Positions 36,564 to 45,451 of a stretch of DNA of 64,000 nucleotides are shown here, in pieces. Location: NCBI GenBank assembly GCA_963827065.1, contig CAWGZM010000001.1:62001-126000 (forward strand). The letters are read 5' to 3'. A program made the translations under genes and the position numbers. The notes beneath the pieces are model-generated. The model made no database searches, was not told where the DNA came from, and worked only from the letters and a program-made list of their open reading frames with translations. The stretch is from JACVRW01 sp963827065. Its GTDB lineage: Bacteria; Actinomycetota; Thermoleophilia; Solirubrobacterales; Thermoleophilaceae. Numbering within the stretch: position 1 is the first letter of the stretch; every line of letters begins with the position of its first letter.

Positions 36564-36988
36564 GGACCGGTGCCGTGATAGCCGTGGCGGGTGCCTGCGC
36601 GACGCTGTTCGGGGCGTCCTTCCTCGCTGCCAACGTGACCGCAGAAGACGAGAAGGCCCCGGTTTCGGACCCGATTGTGCGCCAGCCGAAGGCCCAGCCG
36701 GTTGAGGCGCCTGAGGGCCGTGCACTCTCGCTGACGCGGGCCAGTGGGCTGCCTGCGCTCCGGCGTCCGCCGAAGCCGAAGCCGCCGCCACCGGCCCCCG
36801 CGCCCGCGCCCGTGGCGGAGGTGCCGGACGAATCGACCGTTGAGGAGACCGTGCCCGAGCCCGTCGAGCCGGCCCCGGTCGAGGTCACGCCGGAATACGT
36901 CCCGCCGGCGGCGGATCCGACCCCAGCGCCAGTTCCGCCTCCGCAGCCCGACCCGCCCCCCACCACCGAGTTCTGGGACTCCGGCTGA
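36560..36988 (+). CDS. Proline-rich exported or membrane-anchored protein
   Basis: 142 residues from ATG 36560, coupled to the PKD gene by ATGA. A short N-terminal hydrophobic segment (GAVIAVAGACATLFGASFLA) could be a signal or anchor; a cysteine inside it does not form a clear lipobox. The rest is low-complexity: acidic stretches, then long runs of proline, glutamate and valine (APAPAPVAEVPDESTVEE, PEPVEPAPVEVTPEYVPP) ending TTEFWDSG. Such a chain would be extended and could span the cell wall. The next gene starts at the last base of its stop (TGATG), so it is coupled to the pseudokinase. Confidence 0.75.
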   Translation: MRTGAVIAVAGACATLFGASFLAANVTAEDEKAPVSDPIVRQPKAQPVEAPEGRALSLTRASGLPALRRPPKPKPPPPAPAPAPVAEVPDESTVEETVPEPVEPAPVEVTPEYVPPAADPTPAPVPPPQPDPPPTTEFWDSG

Positions 36989-38517
36989 TGGCGCGCGGTC
37001 CCGGAGCGCCGGCTAGGCAGCGGTCGAAGCCGAACGCCGAGCTCGGCGCGCGGGTCGACGGATACCGCATCGAGCGCATCGTCTCGAACCGCCGAGGTCT
37101 CAACACAATTGCGGAAGCCGCCACCCCGCACGGCGAGCGCGTGACTGTCGACGTGCTCGCGCAGCCGCTCAGGCAGGATCGCGAGCTGCGGCGGCGCATG
37201 GGTAGGCTCGTCCCCCTGCGCGCCTCGGTCGACCATCCGAACGTGCTGAAGCTGCTTCGCTCCGTCGACGGAGGGCAGCGTCTGCACATGCAGAGCGTTC
37301 CGCCGGGCGCCCGGACGCTCGCCGATCTGCTTGCTGATGGGCCGCTCGAGCGGGTGCAGGCGCTCACGATCCTGGGCCAGATCGCCGGGGCGCTCGAGAC
37401 CGCTCGCCTGAAGGGCCTGGTGCACCGCGCGCTCTCGCCGCGCTCGATCGTGGTCGAGCCGGGCGGCGAGCCGAAGGTCTTCCTGACCGACTTCGGCATC
37501 GGCGCGCCCCGCGGCCGCGCCTGCGAGCTCCCGTCCGTGTTGGAGGACGCCGGATACCGGGCGCCCGAAGAGATCCGCGGCAAGGCGCCCGAGCCGGCGA
37601 GCAATGTCTATTCGCTGACCTGCATGCTGGTCGAGTGCCTGACAGGCTCCCCGCCGTATCGTCACTCGCGCCCGCTCGCCACCCTGCATGCGCAGCTGAC
37701 CGCACCACCGCCGCGCCTGTCGCACCGCGATCCCAGCCTTCCGTCCGAACTTGACGCGGTCGTAGCGTCCGGGATGGCGAAGGACCCCCGCGAGCGCGAG
37801 CGCTCGGCGGCCGCGCTCGTCGAGGCCGCCGCTCACGCCCTCGGTACGCAGGTGGAGATTCCCGTGGTGCGCGAGCCGCGCAAGCAGCGCGAGCCGAAGA
37901 GCGCTCCGAAGCAGGCTGCGCCACCCAAGCCTGCGCCGATCCGCGAGGAGCCCGCCGACGCGCGCCCGGCCGCACCGGCCAGGCCGCGTGAAGAGCGCCC
38001 GGCTCGTCAGCCCTCCGGGAAGCCGCTGCTCAAGCGCGCACCGGTGTGGGTCGCGCTCGCCCTGGCCGCCAGTGCGGCCGCGGGGTTTGCAACCGGGAAC
38101 GTGGGCTCCTCCGAAGACGCCGCTCCGCCCGCGCCGCTCATCGGCGCCGTGCGCGAAGCCCCGTCGGAGCCGGTCGAGACGGCGCCCGTCGTGAGCGAGA
38201 CGATCGACCGCCTCGATGCCCGCCGGGTCTCGATCCGAGAGCGCCTGAATGGGGCCCGCCGGGCGCGGGCTCAGTCGGCTGCCGCGGCGAGCCTGGGCGC
38301 GGCCTACGGAGCGGCCGAGAAGAGGATTGCCGCCGAGGCCGCGAGCCCCGAGGAGGAAGAGCTGGCGGCCCGACTCGGAGACGCCGAGGCGGCCTACCGG
38401 TCGCTCGCCGGCGCGGCCCGCCGGACGAACCTGCTGCGCTGGCGCACGGCACGCGCGGCGGCGCTCGAGAGCGAGCGCGAGCTCGAGCAGCTGCTGCGGG
38501 CTAACGCCTGGCGCTAG
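36988..38517 (+). CDS. Transmembrane Ser/Thr pseudokinase
   Basis: 509 residues from ATG 36988. A kinase fold occupies about residues 20-280: VDGYRIERIVS, HPNVLKLLRSV, LTILGQIAGALETARLKGLV, HRALSPRSIVVE, VFLTDFGIGAP, GYRAPEEIRGKAP, NVYSLTCMLVECLTGSPPY. Key residues are altered: no glycine-rich loop, VDVL in place of VAIK (lysine lost) and HRA in place of HRD (catalytic aspartate lost); only DFG remains. It should not phosphorylate. A proline/lysine-rich linker, one membrane helix (VWVALALAASAAAGFATG) and an extracellular coiled-coil-like region follow. The likely role is a scaffold or signal receiver for the two exported proteins encoded just upstream. Confidence 0.8.
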   Translation: MARGPGAPARQRSKPNAELGARVDGYRIERIVSNRRGLNTIAEAATPHGERVTVDVLAQPLRQDRELRRRMGRLVPLRASVDHPNVLKLLRSVDGGQRLHMQSVPPGARTLADLLADGPLERVQALTILGQIAGALETARLKGLVHRALSPRSIVVEPGGEPKVFLTDFGIGAPRGRACELPSVLEDAGYRAPEEIRGKAPEPASNVYSLTCMLVECLTGSPPYRHSRPLATLHAQLTAPPPRLSHRDPSLPSELDAVVASGMAKDPRERERSAAALVEAAAHALGTQVEIPVVREPRKQREPKSAPKQAAPPKPAPIREEPADARPAAPARPREERPARQPSGKPLLKRAPVWVALALAASAAAGFATGNVGSSEDAAPPAPLIGAVREAPSEPVETAPVVSETIDRLDARRVSIRERLNGARRARAQSAAAASLGAAYGAAEKRIAAEAASPEEEELAARLGDAEAAYRSLAGAARRTNLLRWRTARAAALESERELEQLLRANAWR

Positions 38518-38526
38518 CCGCCGGGC

Positions 38527-38548
38527 GCTGCCCGCAAGCGCGGGTAGC
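38527..38548 (+). terminator. Hairpin between the pseudokinase and ATR genes
   Basis: GCTGCCCGC and GCGGGTAGC pair over 9 bp (one G-T) around an AAGC loop, 10 bases after the stop at 38517. No T-run. Probable terminator or attenuator, only 11 bases before the next start. Confidence 0.4.
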
Positions 38549-38558
38549 ATGCGCCGCC

Positions 38559-39116
38559 GTGGTCAAGATCTACACGCGTAAGGGCGACGACGGGACCACA
38601 GGCCTGTGGTACGGCGGCCGGGTCGCCAAGTTCGCCGGCCGGCCCGAGGCGTACGGCTCGGTGGACGAGGCCGCCTCGGCACTCGGCCTTGCGCGCGCCG
38701 CCGCCGAGCGCGGCGGCGAGCTCTACGAGGACATCCTGCGCCTTCAGGGCGAGCTGTTCATCGCGGGCGCCGAGCTCGCCACGGCGCCGGAGGCGGCGGA
38801 CCGCCTCGAGGAGGGCGTCTCGCGCGTGACACAGGACATGGTCGACCGCCTCGAGCACGACATCGACCGCTACATGGAGCGGGTCGACCTGCCGCCGAAG
38901 TTCGTGATCCCCGGCGGCACCGAGCTGTCGGCGCGGCTCGACGTCGCCCGCACGGCCGTGCGCCGTGCCGAGCGTCGCGTCAGTCAGCTCCACCACGAGG
39001 GCGAGCTTGCCGACGACACCGTCCTGACCTACCTCAACAGGCTCTCGGACGCGCTGTTTGCGATGGCGCGCTACGCCGACGAGCCCGAGCCCGAGCTTTT
39101 CGAGGGGAGAGGATGA
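38559..39116 (+). CDS. Cob(I)yrinic acid a,c-diamide adenosyltransferase (PduO type)
   Basis: 185 residues from GTG 38559. VKIYTRKGDDGTTGLWYGGR is the conserved N-terminal ATP loop of PduO-type ATP:cob(I)alamin adenosyltransferases; AYGSVDEAASALGLARA, FVIPGGTELSARLDVARTAV RRAERR and YLNRLSDALFAMARYAD complete the helical bundle with the conserved Arg pair and Asn-Arg-Leu-Ser-Asp motif. It makes adenosylcobalamin from cobalamin and ATP. The stop overlaps the start of the OsmC gene by ATGA. No other cobalamin gene is in the window. Confidence 0.9.
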   Translation: MVKIYTRKGDDGTTGLWYGGRVAKFAGRPEAYGSVDEAASALGLARAAAERGGELYEDILRLQGELFIAGAELATAPEAADRLEEGVSRVTQDMVDRLEHDIDRYMERVDLPPKFVIPGGTELSARLDVARTAVRRAERRVSQLHHEGELADDTVLTYLNRLSDALFAMARYADEPEPELFEGRG

Positions 39117-39508
39117 GAGCGATTTCCCGCCGCGTCGGCGACCGGCTGCGGCAGCAGCTCGAGGTCCGCCACCACGAGCTGACCGCGGACGAGCCAAAGG
39201 CGTCGGGGGGAGAGGACAGCGGGCCCAGTCCCCAGGAGCTGCTCGCCGCGAGCCTCGCTTCCTGCACGGCCGTGACGATGGAGATGTACGCCGCTCGCAA
39301 AGGCTGGGACATCGGCGAGGTGACCGTAGACGTCGACTACGAGCCGGCGCACCGCGGCTCGCCGACGCGCTTCGCGATGACCGTCAGCCTTCCCAAGGAG
39401 CTCCCCGAGGATCAGCGCGAGCGGCTCATGCAGATCGCCGCCAAGTGCCCGGTGCACCGGACGCTCGAGGGCGAGGTCATGTTCGACGAGCGCGTCGAGC
39501 TCGTCTGA
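39113..39508 (+). CDS. OsmC family protein
   Basis: 131 residues from ATG 39113. SGPSPQELLAASLASCTAVT MEMYAARKGW contains the first conserved cysteine and glutamate, and RLMQIAAKCPVHRTLEGEV the second cysteine; together these form the peroxidatic site of the OsmC/Ohr fold. Central strands VDVDYEPAHRGSPTRFAM fit. It probably reduces organic hydroperoxides or handles a related small molecule. Co-transcribed with the adenosyltransferase gene and nearly touching the convergent GNAT gene (one base apart). Confidence 0.9.
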   Translation: MRAISRRVGDRLRQQLEVRHHELTADEPKASGGEDSGPSPQELLAASLASCTAVTMEMYAARKGWDIGEVTVDVDYEPAHRGSPTRFAMTVSLPKELPEDQRERLMQIAAKCPVHRTLEGEVMFDERVELV

Positions 39509-39509
39509 G

Positions 39510-40259
39510 CTAGGCGCGCCGCTCCCACATCTCGAAGTTCCCGACTTCCTCGAAGCCGAGCCTGCGGTAGACGGGATAGCCGAGCTTCGTCGCGATCAGC
39601 GTCGCGCTCGTGTCGCCCCGCGCGGCAGCATCCGCGAGCGCGTGGGCGAGCAGCTTGCCGGCCAGTCCGCTACCGCGCGCCTCGGGGACGACGGCAACCA
39701 TCTCCACGTCGGCGGTGCCGTGCGCTTCGACGATGATCAGGCAGGCAACCGGCTCGCGCCCGCGGCGCTCAACGTAGATGTGCAGGTGGTCTGTGGGAAT
39801 GCCTGACAGCGCGCGGCTCCAGGAATCCGTGCCGAACGTATAGGCGCGATCGTTGACGCGTCCGACATCGACCATGTCGCCGGCCGCGGTCCAGTCCTCG
39901 AGCGCCTCCTCGGCGGGTCGCTGTGGCGGCTCGGCGAGCGGGCGCTCCATCGCCGCCGGGTCGGCGTCGAGCACGTGGCCGCGCTCGGCGAGCAGCTCTG
40001 TGGCCTCGTCGCGGCCCTCGGGCTGGACCCAGACCGTCCAGTTCGCGCCGATCTCGGCATAGGCGGCGGCGACCTCGTCGTAGGCCTCCGCAAGCTCCGC
40101 CGGGGTCCTGAAGAGGACCGCGTTTGCGACCGCCCGCTCGGGCGTTGCCGGGACCACCGTGGCGAGCACCCCCGGTGCCTCGACCGCCCGTGCGCCTGGA
40201 GAGGCGCGGCCTACCAGCCGGTACCAGTGGAACATCGCATCGTGGACGCGCTCGATCAC
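39510..40259 (-). CDS. GNAT family acetyltransferase
   Basis: 249 residues from ATG 40259. The C-terminal half is the GNAT core: VACLIIVEAHGTADVEMVAV, then VPEARGSGLAGKLLAHALAD (the R/Q-x-x-G-x-G/A acetyl-CoA loop) and LGYPVYRRLGFEEVGNFEMW. The N-terminal half (FHWYRLVGRASPGARAVE, VLFRTPAELAEAYDEVAAAY) is a degenerate second GNAT-like unit. The acceptor is unknown. The start lies only 20 bases from the divergent Nudix gene, so the promoters must overlap. Confidence 0.85.
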   Translation of the reverse strand: MIERVHDAMFHWYRLVGRASPGARAVEAPGVLATVVPATPERAVANAVLFRTPAELAEAYDEVAAAYAEIGANWTVWVQPEGRDEATELLAERGHVLDADPAAMERPLAEPPQRPAEEALEDWTAAGDMVDVGRVNDRAYTFGTDSWSRALSGIPTDHLHIYVERRGREPVACLIIVEAHGTADVEMVAVVPEARGSGLAGKLLAHALADAAARGDTSATLIATKLGYPVYRRLGFEEVGNFEMWERRA

Positions 40260-40279
40260 GGCCGCCCGATAATAGGGCC

Positions 40280-40822
40280 GTGAGGGACCTGCTTCTGACG
40301 CCCGAGGAGGCCGCGGCGATGGACGCGCCCGGCACGAAGGACGCCGCGGTGCTGGTGCCGCTCTATCCCGACCTGCGCGCGGTCTTCACCGAGCGGCGCG
40401 CCGATCTGCGCCGCCACGCCGGCGAGATCTCGTTTCCGGGCGGCCGCCAGGACCATCCTGAGGAGGACCTCCGAGCGACGGCCCTGCGCGAGGCGCAAGA
40501 GGAGATCGGGCTCGACCCGGCGGACGTCGAGCTGGTCGGCGCACTGCCGCCCGTCGGCACGTTCGTGACGGGCTACCGGATCTTCCCGTTCGTGGGACGC
40601 ATCCAGGAGCAACACGTCTGGACGCCCCAGGAGAGCGAGGTCGCGCGCGTGCTCGAGTTCTCGTTGGCCGACCTCGTGCGCGGCCACGAGATGAAGCGGC
40701 TGGTCCGCAAGGGCGTACCGATCAAGACGCCGACCTACACGGTCGAGGGCCACCTCGTCTGGGGAGCGACCGCACGGATCGTGCAGTCGCTCCTGGAGCG
40801 GCTCGCCCCGCTGCTGGCCTAG
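40280..40822 (+). CDS. Nudix hydrolase, CoA pyrophosphatase type
   Basis: 180 residues from GTG 40280. The CoA-pyrophosphatase signature VFTERRADLRRHAGEISFPG is followed directly by a complete Nudix box (GGRQDHPEEDLRATALREAQ EEIGL, with all four acidic/Arg positions). GTFVTGYRIFPFVGRI and VEGHLVWGATARIV complete the family pattern. It would cleave CoA and CoA thioesters to 4'-phosphopantetheine and 3',5'-ADP, controlling CoA pools. The 3' end overlaps that of the rhodanese gene by four bases in convergent orientation. Confidence 0.9.
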   Translation: MRDLLLTPEEAAAMDAPGTKDAAVLVPLYPDLRAVFTERRADLRRHAGEISFPGGRQDHPEEDLRATALREAQEEIGLDPADVELVGALPPVGTFVTGYRIFPFVGRIQEQHVWTPQESEVARVLEFSLADLVRGHEMKRLVRKGVPIKTPTYTVEGHLVWGATARIVQSLLERLAPLLA

Positions 40823-41664
40823 ACGTCCTTTTCGATCGGCACGGCCACCATGTTGCCCCACTCGGTCCACGAGCCGTCGTAGTTCTTGACGTCGTCGCTG
40901 CCGAGCAGCTCGTGGAGGACGAACCAGGTATGGGCCGAGCGCTCCCCGATCCGGCAGTAGGCGATCACCGGCTTGGAGCCGTCGATCACGCCCTTCGCCG
41001 TGTAGAGCTCGCGCAGGTCGTCGGCATCCTTGAAGGTGCCGTCCTCCTTAACCGCCTGCGCCCACGGCACCGAGGCCGCACCCGGGATGTGGCCGGCGCG
41101 CTGGGCGCCCTCCTGCTCGTAACCCGCCATCGCGATCAGCTCGCCGGAGAACTCCTGCGGAGAGCGGACGTCGACGAGCTTCGTGTTCTGGCCGAGCGCG
41201 TCCAGCACCTCGTCGCGGTGCGCGCGAATCGCGGCATCGCCCTCCGAGGCGGCGAACTGCTGCGGCTCGTAGCTCGGCGCGTCGCTGCTCGTCGGGCGGC
41301 CCTCTGAGATCCACTTCTCACGCGGGCCGTTCATCAGCCTCACGTTGTCGTGGCCGTAGTACTTGAGGTACCAGTAGGTGTAGGCGGCGAACCAGTTGTT
41401 GCGGTCGCCGTAGAGCACGATCGTGTGGTCGTTCGAGATTCCGCGGCTGCCCAACAGCTCGCCGAACTCGGCCGGGCCGAGGAAGTCGCGCTTGACCTGG
41501 TCCTGAAGGTCCTTCTTCCAGTCGAAGCCGATCGCGCCCGGGATGTGCGCCTCGGCGTAGAGCGCCGGGTTCTCGTCGACCTCGACGATGCGAACCGAAT
41601 CGTCGCCGAGGTGGTTCTCGACCCATTGTGTGTCGACCAGGACGTCCTTGGCGTATTCGCTCAT
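40819..41664 (-). CDS. Thiosulfate sulfurtransferase (SseA/CysA-type rhodanese)
   Basis: 281 residues. Start ATG 41664 is chosen because a GGAGG lies about eight bases before it. Two rhodanese domains: the first inactive (VDTQWVENHLGDDSVRIVEV, HIPGAIGFDWKKDLQD), the second with the active-site loop CRIGERSAHTWFVLHELLG, identical in form to the mycobacterial CysA/SseA loop, plus DVRSPQEFSGE and AGHIPGAASVPWAQAV. It transfers sulfane sulfur from thiosulfate or mercaptopyruvate to a thiophilic acceptor. Single gene. Confidence 0.9.
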   Translation of the reverse strand: MSEYAKDVLVDTQWVENHLGDDSVRIVEVDENPALYAEAHIPGAIGFDWKKDLQDQVKRDFLGPAEFGELLGSRGISNDHTIVLYGDRNNWFAAYTYWYLKYYGHDNVRLMNGPREKWISEGRPTSSDAPSYEPQQFAASEGDAAIRAHRDEVLDALGQNTKLVDVRSPQEFSGELIAMAGYEQEGAQRAGHIPGAASVPWAQAVKEDGTFKDADDLRELYTAKGVIDGSKPVIAYCRIGERSAHTWFVLHELLGSDDVKNYDGSWTEWGNMVAVPIEKDV

Positions 41665-41752
41665 CTCTGCCTCCGTTGACAAAACTCTCGAATCTCGGTC
41701 GGGTATCAAACTATCGCCTCGACAGAGCCGCCGGGTCTATTCTGCGCTTTCG

Positions 41753-42388
41753 ATGGAGCGTGCGCCTCTTCGGCCGATCCCCGTCCGTCCAGCCGGGCCG
41801 GTCCACCCCCTGGCGGCGACCCGCGCACTCGGCGCGGCGATCCCCGAGCTGAACCCGCGACAGGCGGATGCCGTCGCGCTCGTGGCGCTTGCCGGCAGGT
41901 CGCGCCCCGAGGCGGCCGCCGAGCTCGGCATCGGAGCGGCGGAGCTCGCCGATGCGCTCGCGAGCGGGCGCAAGGCGCTGCGCCGCGCTCTGCAGCCGCT
42001 CAGCGCGAGCGGCTGGTGCGAGCGCGCCGAGCGGCTCATCTCGGACCGGCTCGACGGCGAGCTCGGCGAGCGCGGCTCCGCCCGGCTCGACGTCCATCTG
42101 CGCAACTGCCGGCGCTGTGTCGAGCACGAGCGCCGGCTCGTGCAGGCCACGGACGCGCTGGTGGCACGGGCGGCGGGCGCGGCGCCCAGCCAGATCGAGC
42201 CCGCGATGTCGTCCGCACAGCTGACCGTGGTCGCGACGGCGCAGCCGACGCAGCCGGCCGAGCCCCGGCCCACGCCCGGCCGTGTCGCAAACGCGGCGAC
42301 CTGGACCCTGCTCGTCGTCGTCGCCGTGCTCCTCGCGCTCGCAGCGCTCGCGCTCATCGTCGCCGGGATGCTCGGCGCGAGCATCTGA
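41753..42388 (+). CDS. Sigma-70 region 4-like plus anti-sigma zinc-finger membrane protein
   Basis: 211 residues from ATG 41753. Residues about 30-80 look like sigma region 4: LNPRQADAVALVALAGRSRP EAAAELGIGAAELADALASG RKALRRAL, the ECF helix-turn-helix pattern. Next comes a zf-HC2 anti-sigma motif, SARLDVHLRNCRRCVEHERR (H-x3-C-x2-C), a proline-rich linker and a C-terminal membrane helix (TLLVVVAVLLALAALALIVA). Region 2 of a sigma factor is absent, so it cannot act as a full sigma factor. It may be a membrane-held regulator that senses through the zinc site. Not in an operon with a sigma gene. Confidence 0.7.
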   Translation: MERAPLRPIPVRPAGPVHPLAATRALGAAIPELNPRQADAVALVALAGRSRPEAAAELGIGAAELADALASGRKALRRALQPLSASGWCERAERLISDRLDGELGERGSARLDVHLRNCRRCVEHERRLVQATDALVARAAGAAPSQIEPAMSSAQLTVVATAQPTQPAEPRPTPGRVANAATWTLLVVVAVLLALAALALIVAGMLGASI

Positions 42389-42390
42389 GC

Positions 42391-42864
42391 TCAGAGGACC
42401 CGGCTCACGCCCGCGCGCATCGCCTCGAGCCAGGCCGCGTGGTCGCCCGGATCCTGGTCCACCACTGCGACCGGCATGTGCCAGGTCTCGGACGCCTCCC
42501 TTACGATTCCCGCCCCTGCGCCCAGCAGCTCCGGGCCCGCCGGCCCGGCCGCCTCGTAGACGAGTCCGCGCACATGCGTGTCGACGAGCCGCTCCACCAG
42601 CGTCTGCAGGCGATCGCCGTTGTTCGCCGGGGCGTCGCCCGCGCTCCCCATCAGCCAGCAGATCGCGCTGACGCCGGCGAGGGCCGGCATCAGGGTCCCG
42701 AGCCGGTCCGGATCGGCCACCACCCCGTCGGCGCCGCTCTCCTCGATCACGGCGACCTGCCCGGCGTCGCGCGTCGTCCCGCGGACGGCGTGGCCGTCGG
42801 CGGCGAGAACCGAAGCGAGGGCGCGGCCGCGGCAGCCGCAGCCCACGATCAGCACGCGGGCCAC
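42391..42864 (-). CDS. Small Rossmann-fold NAD(P)-binding protein
   Basis: 157 residues from GTG 42864. MARVLIVGCGCRGRALASVL has the glycine-rich dinucleotide loop (G-x-G-x-x-G), followed by GTTRDAGQVAVIEESGADGV VADPDRLGTLMPAL and AICWLMGSAG, like the N-terminal half of an NAD(P)H-binding epimerase (YeeZ-like). At 157 residues it lacks the catalytic half of an SDR. Its start abuts the stop of the small membrane gene (zero to two bases), so they form one minus-strand operon. Substrate unknown. Confidence 0.7.
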   Translation of the reverse strand: MARVLIVGCGCRGRALASVLAADGHAVRGTTRDAGQVAVIEESGADGVVADPDRLGTLMPALAGVSAICWLMGSAGDAPANNGDRLQTLVERLVDTHVRGLVYEAAGPAGPELLGAGAGIVREASETWHMPVAVVDQDPGDHAAWLEAMRAGVSRVL

Positions 42865-43161
42865 TCAGCCCTCGCGTGCGCGGCGCCGAAGCTCGTCGCG
42901 CCAGCGCTCGTCCTCGGCCACCCGGGCGCGGACGTCCTCCTCGGTGAGCTCGGGCCGGCCGCTTCGGCGGCGGCGCGCGTTCTGCGCCTCGAGCATCTGG
43001 TCGATGTCGTCGAGCTCGAGCTCGGCCTCGACCTCAGGCGAGCGCGTCGGCCGCCAGTCGACCTGCTCCGCGCCCGTCCCGGGATACCACTTGCCGATCG
43101 CCAGGAAGATCGCGAGCACGACCAGCCCCATCCCGAGGACGAATACCCCGAACTCGTCCAT
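42865..43161 (-). CDS. Small single-span membrane protein
   Basis: 98 residues from ATG 43161. One N-terminal helix FGVFVLGMGLVVLAIFLAIG is followed by a charged cytoplasmic tail that looks coiled-coil (VEAELELDDIDQMLEAQNAR RRRSGR, EEDVRARVAEDERWRDELRR). No family known. First of two genes in a minus-strand pair, divergent from the thiolase gene with 25 bases between the starts. Confidence 0.65.
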   Translation of the reverse strand: MDEFGVFVLGMGLVVLAIFLAIGKWYPGTGAEQVDWRPTRSPEVEAELELDDIDQMLEAQNARRRRSGRPELTEEDVRARVAEDERWRDELRRRAREG

Positions 43162-43186
43162 GAGGGCGAGTGTACGCTCACGGCCC

Positions 43187-44369
<1,183 letters not shown>

Positions 44370-44392
<23 letters not shown>

Positions 44393-44612
44393 CCTGCCTG
44401 TACGTCCGCGTCCAGGCGTCGCGCGTGGGCTCGGGGTAGATGATCAGGAAGACCTGGGCGATCAGTATCAGCACCAGCTCGTCGACCGGCCCCGGAATCG
44501 GGAGCAGGCCAATCGCCGCGATCCCGCGCAGCGGTCGCGGCACGCGCTCGTCGCGGGCGAGCAGTGTGACCGCCCGGACCGTCCTCGCGAGGAATGCAGC
44601 CGCTTCGCGCAC
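44370..44612 (-). CDS. Small YkvA/DUF1232-like membrane protein
   Basis: Up to 80 residues from GTG 44612, just after the kinase stop on the same strand. RTVRAVTLLARDERVPRPLR GIAAIGLLPIPGPVDELVLI and AQVFLIIYPEP resemble DUF1232 (YkvA) proteins, in which a short basic helix precedes an 'LxxPxDxIPD'-like motif and a membrane helix. Here the motif is LLPIPGPVDELVLI. The 3' end overlaps the thiolase gene by 23 bases on the opposite strand. It is likely co-transcribed with the kinase gene. Function unknown. Confidence 0.55.
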
Positions 44613-44614
44613 AG

Positions 44615-45433
44615 CTACCCGAGCCTTTCGAAGAGCTCGGCCGCCGTCGGGCGCTCCGCCGGATCGGGCCGCAGGCAGGCGAGGATCGCTTCGCACAGCC
44701 CGTCCGGCGCGCCGGACGGCCAGCGCCGCACCTCCTCGTGGAGCTGCGGGAAGCGCTCCTCGAGGGCGGGCTTCGGAAACGGGCGCCGGCCCGCCAGCGC
44801 GTGGTAGAGCGTCGCCCCGAGCCCCCAGATGTCAGCGGCCGGCGAGAGGTCGCCGGCCGGCAGGCACTGCTCCGGCGCCATGTAGGCGTTCGTCCCGATC
44901 GGCTCACGCACGCGGCCGGCCCGCTTCACGGTGCGCGCGAGCGACAGGTCGATCACGCGCGGCGGGGCGCCCATCATGATGTTGCTCGGCTTCAGGTCGA
45001 GGTGCAGCCAGCCCTCGCCCGCCATGTAGTGGAGGGCGGCGGCGACGTGCCGCCCCAGCGTCCGCACTCGCTCGGCCGGCAGCGGCCGCCCGCCAGTGAG
45101 CAGCTCCCGCAGCGTCGGCCCCTCGAGGTGCTCTACGAGCACGTGCGGGTGAGGCGGGTCGAGCACTGCGTCGAAGCCGCGTAGGATCACGGGGTGCGCC
45201 AGCGCCGCGAGCGCGTCTGCCTCGCGCTGCAGGGCGCGCAGCGCGGACGCCTCCTCCGCCTGGTCGGGCCGGATCAGCTTCGCCACCATCGGCGCCAGCA
45301 TGCGCTCCTCCCACACGAGGTAGGCCTCGTAGCGGCGACCGCCGCCGAGCAGACGCATCACCGACCGGCCCTGGGCGATCTCGTCGCCCGCGGACAGCTC
45401 CCAGGAAGACCTGCCACCCATGTAAACCCGCAT
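44615..45433 (-). CDS. Serine/threonine protein kinase
   Basis: About 272 residues, a catalytic domain only. Start ATG 45433 or 45421; neither has a strong ribosome site. VMRLLGGGRRYEAYLVWEER and MVAKLIRPD carry the phosphate loop and the lysine, LAHPVILRGFDAVLD and VLVEHLEGPTLRELL follow, WLHLDLKPSNIM is the catalytic loop (HLD in place of HRD, aspartate kept), VIDLSLARTV holds the DFG position as DLS, and GTNAYMAPEQCL the APE motif. Aspartate and lysine are retained, so it is probably active with an unusual magnesium loop. No membrane segment or sensor domain. It is divergent, by 18 bases, from the acyl-CoA dehydrogenase gene. Confidence 0.85.
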   Translation of the reverse strand: MRVYMGGRSSWELSAGDEIAQGRSVMRLLGGGRRYEAYLVWEERMLAPMVAKLIRPDQAEEASALRALQREADALAALAHPVILRGFDAVLDPPHPHVLVEHLEGPTLRELLTGGRPLPAERVRTLGRHVAAALHYMAGEGWLHLDLKPSNIMMGAPPRVIDLSLARTVKRAGRVREPIGTNAYMAPEQCLPAGDLSPAADIWGLGATLYHALAGRRPFPKPALEERFPQLHEEVRRWPSGAPDGLCEAILACLRPDPAERPTAAELFERLG

Positions 45434-45451
45434 CTTGGAGAATCCCGCCCG

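Noticed and set aside
36523..38550. Minus-strand open frame of 675 codons over the pseudokinase
   Set aside because: Shadow of the pseudokinase and proline-rich genes.
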